From NCBI GenBank assembly GCA_021413845.1, contig JAIOPP010000094.1, positions 62,001-126,000 on the forward strand: 64,000 nt of DNA, given 5' to 3'. The stretch's first letter is position 1; each line of letters opens with the position of its first letter. The notes below the pieces were generated by a model. The model was not told the DNA's origin. It saw only the letters and a program-made list of their open reading frames with translations, and searched no databases. Source of the DNA: Planctomycetia bacterium (GTDB taxonomy: Bacteria; Planctomycetota; Planctomycetia; Pirellulales; PNKZ01). Shown here in pieces: positions 1-9,600 of the stretch. Both the position numbers and the translations under genes were made by a program.

Positions 1-2
1 CA

Positions 3-791
3 TGCCATATTTCGATCATGCACGATGCGCGTGGCCCGAACAACACGATCTGCCAAGGCAACGCCTCGGGGCTTGTGGCGATCGGCGAAGCGATGCGCGT
101 CATTCAGCGCGGGCAAGCCGACGTAATGATCGGCGGCGGAGCATCGTCGCGGGCCAATGCCTACGACTTAGTCCGCTTGCAGCTCACCGAAGAGGTGACG
201 GACTGCGATGATCCCGAACGAGCCTGCCGTCCGTTCGATATCGACCGCAACGGGCAACTGATGGGGGAAGGGGCCGCCGCGCTCTTGCTGGAAAATCGAG
301 TGCATGCCGAACAACGCGGCGCACCGATTCTCGCCGAAGTACTCGGCGTAGGCACCGCCGGAGAAGCGGTCACCCCGAGCCGACCTTTCGACGGCACGAG
401 CATTCGCGCCGCGGTTCGACGGGCGCTTAATGACGCAAAGCTGAGTCCGCAAGAGATCGGCTTCGTCGTCGCGCATGGGCTCGCAACGCGCGCCGGAGAT
501 TTCATCGAAGCGACGGCTTTGGCCGAAGTGCTTCCCGGTCGACCGGTGTTGGGAATGAAAGGCTATATGGGCGGCCTCGGCCCGGCCGATGGAGCCGTCG
601 AAGCAGCCGTGGCGGTCCTCGCGCTCGACCACGGGCACGTGCCGCCGACGCTGCATTGCGATCGGCCCGACCCGAGTTGCCCTATTTCAGTCATCCACGG
701 CCGGCCCCTGACGACATTCGCCCGAACCTGCGTCTTGGTGACCTACACGCTCGCGGGCCAAGCCGCGGCCTTGGTCCTCGCGAAACGGTAA
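3..791 (+). CDS. Beta-ketoacyl synthase family protein, degenerate active site (5' partial)
   Basis: C-terminal two thirds of a thiolase-fold ketosynthase of the FabF type; the frame is open to the left edge, so the N-terminus is missing. Seen: the GHISI-like stretch followed by GPNNT, the GEGAAALLLE strand, and the AHG motif with its downstream GDFIEA. In FabF the nucleophile sits in TAC; the aligned position here reads QGN, so the catalytic Cys is replaced by Asn. The first active-site His (AHG) and the Lys (GMKG) remain, but the second His of the MTGHLLG region aligns with Gly. By analogy with polyketide chain-length factors this is probably not a self-sufficient condensing enzyme but a partner or a decarboxylase-like paralogue. 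A true KAS partner, if any, would lie upstream, outside the window. Family membership is secure, the role is inferred. Confidence 0.85.
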   Translation, partial: CHISIMHDARGPNNTICQGNASGLVAIGEAMRVIQRGQADVMIGGGASSRANAYDLVRLQLTEEVTDCDDPERACRPFDIDRNGQLMGEGAAALLLENRVHAEQRGAPILAEVLGVGTAGEAVTPSRPFDGTSIRAAVRRALNDAKLSPQEIGFVVAHGLATRAGDFIEATALAEVLPGRPVLGMKGYMGGLGPADGAVEAAVAVLALDHGHVPPTLHCDRPDPSCPISVIHGRPLTTFARTCVLVTYTLAGQAAALVLAKR

Positions 792-898
792 ACGCTGTTC
801 AATGAGCGGCCACTTTGCTACCTTGGCCCGGTTGCGAACTCTGGTGCCGATGCGCGTGTCGTTCTCATTTGGTTGACCACCGGAACTCCGAGCCGACG

Positions 899-1417
899 AT
901 GTCCGACTCTACGATGCCCTCTTCCATGCCGCATAACTCGATGTTGCCGGTCACGCTCGCCAACGGTGCCGCCGTGGCGCCGCCGTTCGATCCTCGCCGA
1001 CCTCGCCCGACGTTGGCCGAAGGACAATCGCTTTGCGATCATTGTTCGGCGAAGTGCTGCAAGTATTTCGCGTGGCCGATCGAGCGGCCGACCGAACGTG
1101 GCGACTTCGACTACGTTCGCTGGGCGATGCTGCACACGCAGACCACGTTCTTCGTCGAAGACGACGACTGGTATGTTCTCGTCCACACGACCTGTAAGCA
1201 TTTGCAGCACGACAATCGTTGCGGCATTTATGAAACGCGCCCGGAAATCTGCCGTACCTACTCGACGAACGATTGCGAGTTCGACGACCATTACGTTTAC
1301 GAAAAGTATTTCGAGACCCCCGAGCAGGTCGACGAATACATGGAAGTCGTCGTGCCGGATAAGAGTCGCAAGTCGATTCGCAGCCGCAAGCCGGCGCTGT
1401 TGCCGATTCTGGGTTGA
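899..1417 (+). CDS. YkgJ-type cysteine cluster protein
   Basis: Protein of about 172 residues with the cysteine pattern of the YkgJ/UPF0153 family, proposed to bind zinc or an iron-sulfur cluster. Visible ligands are the CDHCSAKCC cluster near residue 46 and later single cysteines in TTCKHL, NRCGIY, EICRTY and NDCEF. The function in this family is not established. The ATG at 899 was chosen because it gives a clean hydrophilic N-terminus; an in-frame ATG at 815 would add 28 residues of unrelated composition. It lies 54 bp before hisS in the same direction, so the two could share a transcript. Confidence 0.85.
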   Translation: MSDSTMPSSMPHNSMLPVTLANGAAVAPPFDPRRPRPTLAEGQSLCDHCSAKCCKYFAWPIERPTERGDFDYVRWAMLHTQTTFFVEDDDWYVLVHTTCKHLQHDNRCGIYETRPEICRTYSTNDCEFDDHYVYEKYFETPEQVDEYMEVVVPDKSRKSIRSRKPALLPILG

Positions 1418-1471
1418 GTGAACTGCTGTTGATTAGGCCTTCTTGCCTTTCCTATTTTCGGTCGGTGTATT

Positions 1472-2812
1472 TTGAGCGACGTGAAACGAATCGAGCCTCG
1501 AACGCTGAAAGGCTTTCGCGACTATCTGCCCGAGGCGATGATTCCGCGTGAACGGCTGATCGAAACGGCGCGCCGTGTCTATCGTTCTTACGGCTTCTCG
1601 CCGATCGACACTCCGGCGCTTGAGTATTTGGAAATCCTCACGGGCAAGGGGAGCGAAGAGACCGACAAGCAACTTTATAAGTTTCAAGACCACGGCGATC
1701 GCTGGGTCGGCCTGCGTTTCGACCTGACGGTTCCGCTCGCGCGCTTCGCCGCTCAGCACATCAACGTGCTCGGCACGCCATGGAAGCGGTATCATATCGC
1801 TTCGGTCTGGCGCGGCGAGAATACGCAAGCCGGCCGATTCCGCGAGTTCATGCAATGCGACTTCGACACGATCGGCACCTTGTCGCCGACGGCCGATATC
1901 GAAACGGCGCTCGTCATCAACGACTTATTTCTCGCGCTCGGCTTCGACGACTTCACGATCCGCCTGAACAATCGCTTGCTTCTCAACGGTCTGCTCGAAA
2001 AGCTCGGGCTCGCCGACCGCTCGGTGCCGGTCCTTCGCGCGCTCGATAAACTCGCGAAGATCGGCCCGGAGAAGGTTATAGAAGAGATGGCAACCACGGC
2101 CGGTGCCGGTGCCGAGCAAGCTCGCGACGTTCTCAAGTTCGCCGGTCTCGAAGGCTCGAACGACGAAGTGTTGCGGCAAGTCGACCCGCTGGTTCGCGGT
2201 AGTGAAAAAGGGGAGGCCGGCGTTCAGAAACTGCGCGACCTGCTCGCCGCGGCGACCGCTGCCGGAGTCGTCGAGAAACGCTTAAAGCTCGATGTCTCGA
2301 TCGCGCGCGGTCTCGATTACTACACCGGCGTGATCTTCGAGACCTTTCTCGGCGCGCTGCCGAAGATCGGTAGCGTCTGCTCCGGCGGGCGTTACGACAA
2401 CCTCGCCGATCTGTATACGAAGCAAGAGTTGCCCGGCGTCGGCGCTTCCTTGGGTCTCGATCGGTTGCTGGAAGCGATGCACCAGTTGAATCTCATCGAA
2501 AAGGTCTCGACCCCGGCCCCGGTCTTCATCGTCTATTTCGTAGAGAACCGACTGCATGACTATCTGAAGCTCGCGGCTCGCATCCGCGCTGCGGGGATCG
2601 GCTGCGAGGTCTACCCGGAAGCGAAGAAGATCGGCAAGCAGCTTCAATATGCCGACAAGCGGGGTTTTCGCTTGGCAGTGGTCGCCGGCGACGATGAGTT
2701 CGCTTCCGGCGATGTGAAGATCAAAGATCTCAAGTCGGGCGAGAGCGCAACGGTCAAGCTCGCCGGCGACGACTTCTTGTCGAAGTTGAGTTCGCTGCTC
2801 GCTGCGCCTTAG
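1472..2812 (+). CDS. hisS: Histidine--tRNA ligase
   Basis: Class II aminoacyl-tRNA synthetase that charges tRNA-His in the cytoplasm. At 446 residues it has normal family length. Motif 1 region FRDYLPEAMIPR is near the N-terminus, motif 2 (RYHIASVWRGE) near residue 106 and the HisRS-specific LDYYTG near residue 281. Motif 3 (GLDRLLE) is near residue 328, followed by the C-terminal anticodon-binding domain. The start is a TTG: no in-frame ATG precedes the conserved IEPRTLKGFRDYL block. Identification is secure. Confidence 0.97.
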   Translation: MSDVKRIEPRTLKGFRDYLPEAMIPRERLIETARRVYRSYGFSPIDTPALEYLEILTGKGSEETDKQLYKFQDHGDRWVGLRFDLTVPLARFAAQHINVLGTPWKRYHIASVWRGENTQAGRFREFMQCDFDTIGTLSPTADIETALVINDLFLALGFDDFTIRLNNRLLLNGLLEKLGLADRSVPVLRALDKLAKIGPEKVIEEMATTAGAGAEQARDVLKFAGLEGSNDEVLRQVDPLVRGSEKGEAGVQKLRDLLAAATAAGVVEKRLKLDVSIARGLDYYTGVIFETFLGALPKIGSVCSGGRYDNLADLYTKQELPGVGASLGLDRLLEAMHQLNLIEKVSTPAPVFIVYFVENRLHDYLKLAARIRAAGIGCEVYPEAKKIGKQLQYADKRGFRLAVVAGDDEFASGDVKIKDLKSGESATVKLAGDDFLSKLSSLLAAP

Positions 2813-2853
2813 ATTTCGTCCCGAAGTCGTCGTAGCTCGGGGTGGTTCGCTCG

Positions 2854-3378
2854 ATGTCGAAACGCTCGAATCACTACGAAGCGGCGTTCGAGGAATACTT
2901 GCGGACTAAGCGTGCGCCGTACGTCGCGATCGACGAGTCTCGCCGCAGTCTGATCCCGTTCGACTTGCCCGAAGATGCCGCCGGCTCGTTGAAAAGCCTG
3001 GATTTTCTGGTCACGTCGTCGCTCGGCATCACTTGGCTCGCCGATGTGAAAGGCCGCCGGTTTCCTTCCGGCGCTCAAAAGCGCTTCTGGAAGAATTGGT
3101 CGACGCGCGACGATATCGTGAGCATGAATCGTTGGCAAAATCTCTTCGGCGGGCGCTTCCAGAGTCTATTCGTCTTTGCGTACAATATCGTAGGTGAATC
3201 GTCTCCGCTTCCTGCCGAGCAACTGTTCGAGTTTCGCGACGCGAGGTATGCTTTCCTCGGCGTTCGCTTAGAACATTACTCGGCTTACGCGAAGTTGATT
3301 TCGCCGAAATGGGAAACCTTAGCGATGCCGACCGCGGAGTTTCGCCGCTGGGCTCAGCCGATGGACGATTTGTTGTAG
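2854..3378 (+). CDS. HYExE-type protein (predicted nuclease-like fold)
   Basis: Protein of 174 residues beginning with NHYEAAFEEYL, which fits the planctomycete-enriched HYExE family as I remember it; no function is established. A DVKGR motif near residue 66, preceded by an acidic LDFLV strand, resembles the core of PD-(D/E)xK nucleases, but this is a visual analogy only. An in-frame GTG at 2842 would add four residues; the ATG at 2854 is preferred because a G-rich tract (GGGGTGG) lies about ten bases upstream. It follows hisS by 41 bp. Confidence 0.75.
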   Translation: MSKRSNHYEAAFEEYLRTKRAPYVAIDESRRSLIPFDLPEDAAGSLKSLDFLVTSSLGITWLADVKGRRFPSGAQKRFWKNWSTRDDIVSMNRWQNLFGGRFQSLFVFAYNIVGESSPLPAEQLFEFRDARYAFLGVRLEHYSAYAKLISPKWETLAMPTAEFRRWAQPMDDLL

Positions 3379-3424
3379 AGTGCGGCCGACAGGAAGCACG
3401 TAGCGTACCTCAGGAAACAACTCG

Positions 3425-3694
3425 ATGGTTCCGACTCGAAACACCGACGATCGTTTCTTCCGACGCGGCTTTGTCGCTCGCATCGCGGCGTCGTTCGTCG
3501 TCCTACTCGCGATCACATTTCAGACGAATCCGGCACTTGCTCAGCGGGGCAAGCCGGCGCCGGAGCCCGAGCAGGTTATCAAGAGCTATACGCTGCCGTA
3601 CTTTTTCAGCGGCGTGGCGGTGTTGCTGGTCGTGATCCCGCTCTGCTTGCCTACGCTTCGCCTGTGGGAAATTCCCAAAGACGAAGACGACTAA
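3425..3694 (+). CDS. Small secreted/membrane-anchored protein
   Basis: An 89-residue protein with an N-terminal hydrophobic segment (about residues 19-35) ending in NPALAQ, which looks like a signal peptidase I site. A second hydrophobic stretch (about residues 60-77) would be a single membrane span, followed by an acidic tail ending KDEDD. This predicts an inner-membrane protein with a very short periplasmic loop. No family was recognised. It lies 46 bp after the HYExE-type gene and converges on the DegT gene. Confidence 0.6.
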   Translation: MVPTRNTDDRFFRRGFVARIAASFVVLLAITFQTNPALAQRGKPAPEPEQVIKSYTLPYFFSGVAVLLVVIPLCLPTLRLWEIPKDEDD

Positions 3695-3750
3695 GCCTTT
3701 TACTTTCACGAGACGCGCGTCTTAAGCGGCGCGCCTACCGTACTGCGGTT

Positions 3751-3770
3751 CGCTTGCGATTTCGCGGTCG
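3751..3770 (+). repeat. Intergenic repeat, copy 1 (one mismatch)
   Basis: CGCTTGCGATTTCGCGGTCG. It matches 19 of 20 bases of the copy at 5216-5235 and lies in the gap between two convergent genes, a few bases past the DegT stop codon. A 12-bp perfect palindrome (AGACGCGCGTCT, 3711-3722) lies in the same gap. Confidence 0.5.
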
Positions 3771-3775
3771 CCCCG

Positions 3776-5044
3776 CTACCGAGGCTCGCTGCTCTTCGCG
3801 CCGTCGTGAATGCGCAAAAAGTTTGGACCGCTTAAGCCGGTCTTCGACGTCGACGGTGCCGATGTCGGCTTGATCGTGCGACCGAAATACGCGCCGATCT
3901 GTTGCACGACCGTTCGCTGCTCGTCGATCGTGAGTTCCGGGAAGATCGGCAGGGCCAAAGTTTCGGTCGCGGCCCGTTCCGTCTGCGGCAGGCTGCCGAG
4001 CTTGCAGCCGAGGTAAGCGAAGCAGGTTTGCTGATGAAGCGGAACCGGATAATAGATCTCGGTTCCGACTTTACGTTCGGCCAAATACGCCCGGAGCGCA
4101 TCACGGTTTCCGCCGCGAACGCGCACGATGTACTGATTCCAAACATGGCGGCGTTCCGCTTGCACGACAGGTAGGTCGAGCACTTCGGTGAGGCCTGCCT
4201 GCGTGAACGCTTCCGTATAGCGTTGGGCTCGTTCTTGGCGCGCTTCCGTCCAAGTATCCAAGTGCGGCAGCTTGATGTTCAGTACCGCGGCTTGCAACGA
4301 ATCGAGCCGGCTGTTGATGCCGATGAGTTGATGATAGTAACGGGGCTGCATGCCATGACCGCGCAGCAGGCGAAGCTTGTCGGCCAAGGCATCGTCGTCG
4401 GTCGTGAGCATGCCGCCGTCGCCGTAGGCACCGAGGTTCTTCGTCGGATAGTAGCTGAAGCAGGCGATGTCGCCGAGCGCGCCTGTGCGCTTGCCGCGAT
4501 ATTCGGCGCCGATCGCTTGGCAAGAGTCTTCGATGACTCGCAAGCCGTGTTTCTTCGCCAGCGCGTTCAGCGGAGCCATGTCCACGCATTGTCCGTAGAG
4601 ATGGACCGGTAGAATCACTTTCGTGCGCGGCGTGAGCTTGGCTTCGATCGCCGCGACGTCGATGTTGAACGATTCCGGTTCGATGTCGACGAAAACGGGG
4701 GTCGCGCCGAGCCGCGTGACGGCCGAGGCGGTCGCGAAGAACGTATAGCTCGGGCAGATCACTTCATCGCCGGGTCCGATATCGAACGCCATCAAGGCGA
4801 GCAATAAAGCATCGCTCCCCGAGGCACACGACACGGCATGCTTCGCCTGGCAATACTTAGCGGTCGCCGTTTCCAATTCCACGCAGTCGGGCCCGAGAAT
4901 GAATTTGCCCGAACTGCAAACCTTTTGCATCGCGTCCGCGATCTCTTGTTCGAGCACCTGATGCTGCCGCGAAATATCGAACAGCGGAACCGGCTTAAGC
5001 GTGGAAGCCGAGGCGGCGGCGGACGGGTTCTGCGGAGCGTTCAT
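3776..5044 (-). CDS. DegT/DnrJ/EryC1/StrS family PLP-dependent aminotransferase
   Basis: Fold-type I PLP enzyme of the sugar aminotransferase family, which transaminates nucleotide-linked keto-sugars for glycan or surface-polysaccharide synthesis. Seen: SGSDALLLAL (phosphate-binding turn), VILPVHLYGQ, the Asp of VIEDSCQA that pairs with the pyridine nitrogen, and the Schiff-base Lys in FSYYPTKNLGAYGDGG. The C-terminal part has HVWNQYIVR and TEIYYPVPLH, both typical. The protein has 422 residues from the ATG at 5044; the frame stays open to 5146 but that extension is not family-like. A Ser/Pro-rich tail follows the conserved core. No sugar-nucleotide genes are adjacent, so the substrate is unknown. 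Confidence 0.92.
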   Translation of the reverse strand: MNAPQNPSAAASASTLKPVPLFDISRQHQVLEQEIADAMQKVCSSGKFILGPDCVELETATAKYCQAKHAVSCASGSDALLLALMAFDIGPGDEVICPSYTFFATASAVTRLGATPVFVDIEPESFNIDVAAIEAKLTPRTKVILPVHLYGQCVDMAPLNALAKKHGLRVIEDSCQAIGAEYRGKRTGALGDIACFSYYPTKNLGAYGDGGMLTTDDDALADKLRLLRGHGMQPRYYHQLIGINSRLDSLQAAVLNIKLPHLDTWTEARQERAQRYTEAFTQAGLTEVLDLPVVQAERRHVWNQYIVRVRGGNRDALRAYLAERKVGTEIYYPVPLHQQTCFAYLGCKLGSLPQTERAATETLALPIFPELTIDEQRTVVQQIGAYFGRTIKPTSAPSTSKTGLSGPNFLRIHDGAKSSEPR

Positions 5045-5215
5045 AGGGTCTCGACGATAAGCTATGTGTGAGATTTCGCCATGCGGGTACGAGGCGAAAA
5101 ACGGAAGTGACGGAAGCGAGGGCCGACTGTAGAAATTCGCCCGCAAGGGGTCAAGACGAGCCTAAGAAAGCATCGTCGTCATCGATGCAATCGCTCGCTA
5201 AACGCCTGCCGGCAC

Positions 5216-5235
5216 CGCTTGCGGTTTCGCGGTCG
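5216..5235 (+). repeat. Intergenic repeat, copy 2
   Basis: CGCTTGCGGTTTCGCGGTCG in the gap between the DegT start and the DUF4432 stop. The preceding C gives CCGCTTGCGG, which can fold as a CCG stem with a CTTG tetraloop. The same 17 bases, CCGCTTGCGGTTTCGCG, recur at 55191-55207. Confidence 0.55.
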
Positions 5236-5271
5236 CTGTCCGCTTATTGCCGGCGTTCGTAAAAGCCAATC

Positions 5272-6471
5272 TTAGAACGACAGCGGCGACCAACCGATTT
5301 GCGGTTCGCCGTGGATCGTCGGCACGGCCTGTCGCTGCAGGGCATCGATCTTCTCGCGCGTTCGCGCCACTTCGCCGGCCGAAGTGAGAACTTCCAGCCG
5401 CAAGTCGAAGCGTCGTATTTCGCCGGGTAGAAGCGTGGCTACTCTCCCTTGCGACTTCTCGAAACTTTTCGTGTTCGGCAAGTTGATGCAGGGTTCCAGG
5501 CCGGTCACGTAACCGTCGGCCGTCGGTAGCGGATTTTTCCAAAGCGTAAAGAGCGGAAACTGAGTCCGATCGAAACCGACGGCCAAGCCTTGCTCACCGG
5601 TCGGCGAACTCAGCATCGTTTGAGTCCAGCCATCGTCGCCGGCGAGCAACTCGAAGAAGAAGACGCTCTCCGGTCCGTGCCGCGGCGCAGGATACGTTTG
5701 CCAAGCCGCGAGTTCGTGGGCCGCATGAGCATCCTTAGGGATCAGCGTCTTTACGGGGGCATGAAAAGTCGCCCCTTCGCCGACGAGCGGCGTTCCTTGA
5801 TTAATGTGGTAGAGCAATTGCAACTCGCCGGCCAGAGTCGAAATGTTGGTGATCTCATCCCTGATCGAAAACTCAGCCGAGCCGAGCTTCGTGCGCAGGG
5901 TCGATGTCAGCCGGAGCTTATTGGAAAACAAGCGCGCCTCGTCGACAGTGCCGATCACCACGATCTCGCTCGTCGCGGAGTCGAAGCCGACCTCCAAGCG
6001 ATGGACCGGCAAGTTCGCGATCCGTCCGTGCAACGGATGCACGAGCTTGCCCGCCGGATCCCATTCCGGCGCACCGCACCATTCCAAGCCGCAGCGCACG
6101 AGAAACTCATCGAAGCCGCTGAGCCAACCGATGCCCGAGGCCTCGTCGACCGGCACGTTCCGCGGATTCACAGGCCCATGCACGGGCGACTGCCAACCGA
6201 GCCGCACTCCGCCGCATTCGGCTTGGTGGATCCCCATGCCCCGCGTCGGCACGATCGTGAGCCGTAGCCTGCCGTTGTCGATTTCGACGACGTCGACCCC
6301 CTCGCGCAGACCGCCGCGAAGCACTCGTTTTCCGATCGAAAACGGCATTGAGTTCGCCTGCTCGGCGTTCGCAGCAAAATCGTGAGGCCCGAGGAGGCAC
6401 GACTCTACGAAGAGGTCGCGTCCGACGTCGGTGAGAGTCCGCAAGTCGAGCGCGGGCGAATGGTTCGGCAT
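5272..6471 (-). CDS. DUF4432 family protein (aldose-1-epimerase-like)
   Basis: A 399-residue protein with the beta-sandwich features of galactose mutarotase relatives, of the DUF4432 type. Seen: VEIDNGRLRLTIVPTRGMG, the WLSGFDEFLVRCGLEWCG block, HPLHGRIANLPVH with candidate catalytic His residues, a late GLEPCINLPNTK and the LLPGEIRRFDLRLEVL ending of this fold. Such proteins act on or bind free sugars. With sugar isomerases elsewhere in the window it is probably part of carbohydrate metabolism. It is divergent from the PVC cytochrome gene at 6686, with 214 bp between the two starts. Confidence 0.85.
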   Translation of the reverse strand: MPNHSPALDLRTLTDVGRDLFVESCLLGPHDFAANAEQANSMPFSIGKRVLRGGLREGVDVVEIDNGRLRLTIVPTRGMGIHQAECGGVRLGWQSPVHGPVNPRNVPVDEASGIGWLSGFDEFLVRCGLEWCGAPEWDPAGKLVHPLHGRIANLPVHRLEVGFDSATSEIVVIGTVDEARLFSNKLRLTSTLRTKLGSAEFSIRDEITNISTLAGELQLLYHINQGTPLVGEGATFHAPVKTLIPKDAHAAHELAAWQTYPAPRHGPESVFFFELLAGDDGWTQTMLSSPTGEQGLAVGFDRTQFPLFTLWKNPLPTADGYVTGLEPCINLPNTKSFEKSQGRVATLLPGEIRRFDLRLEVLTSAGEVARTREKIDALQRQAVPTIHGEPQIGWSPLSF

Positions 6472-6580
6472 GAAGTGAATCCAAACGAGGGAACGGTCGG
6501 AGCGGGAAAGCGAGCGTCAAGCAGAATATCTCTTCGCCGGATTCCCGACAATCGGCGGCCGCTTTCGCCGTCTCGGATGA

Positions 6581-6610
6581 TTGCGAAGCGCGAGGCCTCG
6601 AAGTTACAAT
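6581..6610 (+). promoter_or_regulatory. Candidate sigma-70-type promoter for the first PVC cytochrome
   Basis: TTGCGA, 18 bp spacer, then TACAAT; four and five of six matches to the -35 and -10 consensus. It would give a leader of about 70 nt to the gene at 6686. Confidence 0.4.
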
Positions 6611-6685
6611 GGGCCGACCGTTCGTAGGCACCGCTCGCCTGACCTTATCCCGCCAGCACTTTGCCCGCTTCAAGGACTCTCCGTG

Positions 6686-9600
6686 ATGCTTCGTATCCGC
6701 TGCTTGTTCGCGTCGTTGACGATCTTCTCATCGCTGGTCTTGCCTGCCCTGGCGCAGAAGCCGCCTGAGGAAGAGTTGAAGGCGCTCGTCGTGCCCGACG
6801 ACATGGAGATCAAGCTCTTCGCCTCGGAGCCGATGATCACGAATCCTTCGGCGATCGATATCGACACGAAGGGCCGGGTTTGGGTGGCCGAGATTCAGTG
6901 GTATCGTCGGGCTGCGAAGACCCCAGGTGCCGATCAAATCAAGGTGCTTGAAGATACCGACGGCGACGGCAAAGCCGACAAGAGCACGGTCTTTGCCGAT
7001 ACGGTGTTCGCGCCGATGAGCATCTGCGTGGCCGGCGACAAGATCTTCGTTGCCACCAGCCCCGACCTTTGGATGTACGAAGACAAAGACGGCGACCTCA
7101 AGGCCGACGGCCCGCCGAAGAAAGTGTTGACCGGCTTCGGCGGCTTGAACCACGATCACGGCGCTCATAGCCTCGTGCTGGGGCCCGACCACAAATGGTG
7201 GATGGCCCACGGCGACACCGGTTACAACGTGACCGGCGTCGATGGGTCGAAGATCGAGTTTCCGGCCGGCGGTATGATCCGCGGCGAACTCGACGGCACG
7301 AAGCTCGAAAACATCGCGACGAACTTTCGCAATCCGTACGAGATCGCAGTCAGCAGTTTCGGCGAATCGTTTTGCAGCGACAACGACAACGACGGCAACG
7401 TGAGCGTGCGCATCTGTTGGATTCTCGAAGGGGGTAACTACGGTTGGTACAAACGACCGGGCCCTAAGTTCTCGTCCGGCGTCCCTTTCGCCAACACCTG
7501 GCACTTCCGCGGTGCAATCCCCGGTTTCGTTCCGAGCACGGTCGTAACCGGCTTCGGTTCACCGTGCGGGATGTGCTACTACGAAGGCTCGGCGATTCCT
7601 TCGCTCAAAAACACGCCGCTCCATTGCGACGCCGGCCCACGCGAAGTGCGCGCCTATCCGCATCAAAAATCCGGCGCAGGTTTCGAGGCGACGCAACGTA
7701 ATATCGTTACGAGCAAGGGAGACGATTACTTTCGTCCCGACGACATCTGCACCGCTCCGGACGGCACGCTGTATCTTGCCGATTGGTACGACGGCGGCGT
7801 CGGCGGACACGCGTACAACAACCCGGATCAAGGTCGCATCTTCCGCTTAAGCCCCAAGGGTGCGAAGCCGGCCCGTGTGGAAAAGCCGGGGCCGTATACC
7901 TCGCTCGCAGACGCGATCGTCGGCCTTCAGAGCCCGAACTTGGCAACGCAATACTTAGCGCGTGAGAAATTGCTGGCCGAAGGACAAGCTGCGGTTCCGG
8001 CGCTCGTCGAACTCATGAAGTCGAACACGACGAATTGCGCTCGCGCCATGTGGGTGCTCGACCGCATCGGCGGCGCGGCGCGCGACCAAGTGGTGAAGCT
8101 GTTGGAATGCGAAGATCCTGCGCTCGAAGCCTTAGCCGTACGCATTTTGCGTCGTCATGGCGACGACTCCGCGATCACCGCTCGACTCTATAAGAAGGCC
8201 GCCGGTTATCACAAGCTCGATGAAATCGGTCGCGAGTTGCTGTTGTTCTTGGCGAAGCAAAAAGGTCCGCAAGCCGAGAAGGCGATCGCTGCTTTGGCGA
8301 TGAAGTATGCCGGCGGCGATCGTTATGCGTTGGAAACGATCGGCATCGCCGCGCGAGGGCGCGAAGCCGCCGTGTACGACGCGCTCGTGAGCGCCGGCTC
8401 GACGAATTGGGAAACGCTTTCGCTGCTTGATCCTAAGCGAGGTCTTCCGGCGGTCATCGCTTTGCTGAACGATGCGTCGGCCGCTTCCGATGCACGTTTG
8501 CAGGCGCTGAATCGTTTGGCGGTCGCTCTCGACGACTCGGCATTTGCCGCAGTTGTGGCGCTAGCCGGCAATAATGACGCAGAGCCGAGCTTGCGAAAGA
8601 CCGCGGTTCATATTCTGCAAGCCAACTGCCATCCTCAAACCGGTCTATGGGCCGGCATTATCGGTCCTGCCGACGGTGCGGTAACCGCTTGGACGAAGCA
8701 TGAAACGGCCGATCCCAAGAAGGCGCGTGAGCAACTCGTCGAGTGCGCGAAGCGGATCTTGCGGAAGTCGGACGACCAAGGGGGCGTATTGAACCTCGTC
8801 GTCTCCGCAAACCTCCCGGAAGTCGGTGCGGAAGTTTTGCCGTTGATCGATTCCTCGAATCCACAGTTGGCGAACCATGCGATTTACGCCGCCTCGGCTC
8901 TTCGTCCGAAAGGTGCCGGCGAAGCGCTCTTGAAAACGCTCTCGAATAATAAAGAACCGAAGCTGCGCGAAGCGGCCCTCAACGCGTTGGTCGACATGCA
9001 GCAATGGAACGCTTTGAAGTCGCTCGTCGCTACCGGCGCACCGAAGTCGCAGGTCGAAAACGTCGTCAATCGGATGATGAGCACGACAGGTGGCGCGCTG
9101 GCGTACTTGAAATGGATCGATGCCGAAGGGCTCGACACGGAAGGTCGGAAGCTCGCGGTCGCCAAGGCGATCAACCATCCCGATGCCAACATCCGAGTGT
9201 TGTACGAACGTTTCGTGCCCGAAGGGCAACGTCCGCAGCGCCTCGGAGCCACGATGAAAGCCGAAGACATCCTGAAGCTCACCGGAAATCCCTCGCGAGG
9301 CGAGCAGGTTTACAATCAAAGTTCGGCGGCACAGTGTAAGAACTGTCACACGATTCGCGGCATCGGCAAGAATCTCGGTCCGAACCTCACGCAGATCGGC
9401 AAGAAGTACGAGAAGGCCGCGCTGCTGGAAACGATCATGGATCCCTCGAAGGCTATCTCGCACGAGTACGTCACCTACGTCGTCGAAACGGCCGACGGCC
9501 AATCGTATACCGGGTTCGTAGCCGACAAGGAAGCGAAGACGATCACGGTGCGCACGGCCGAGGATAAGCAAATCAAGATCGACGCGAAGAACATCGAATC

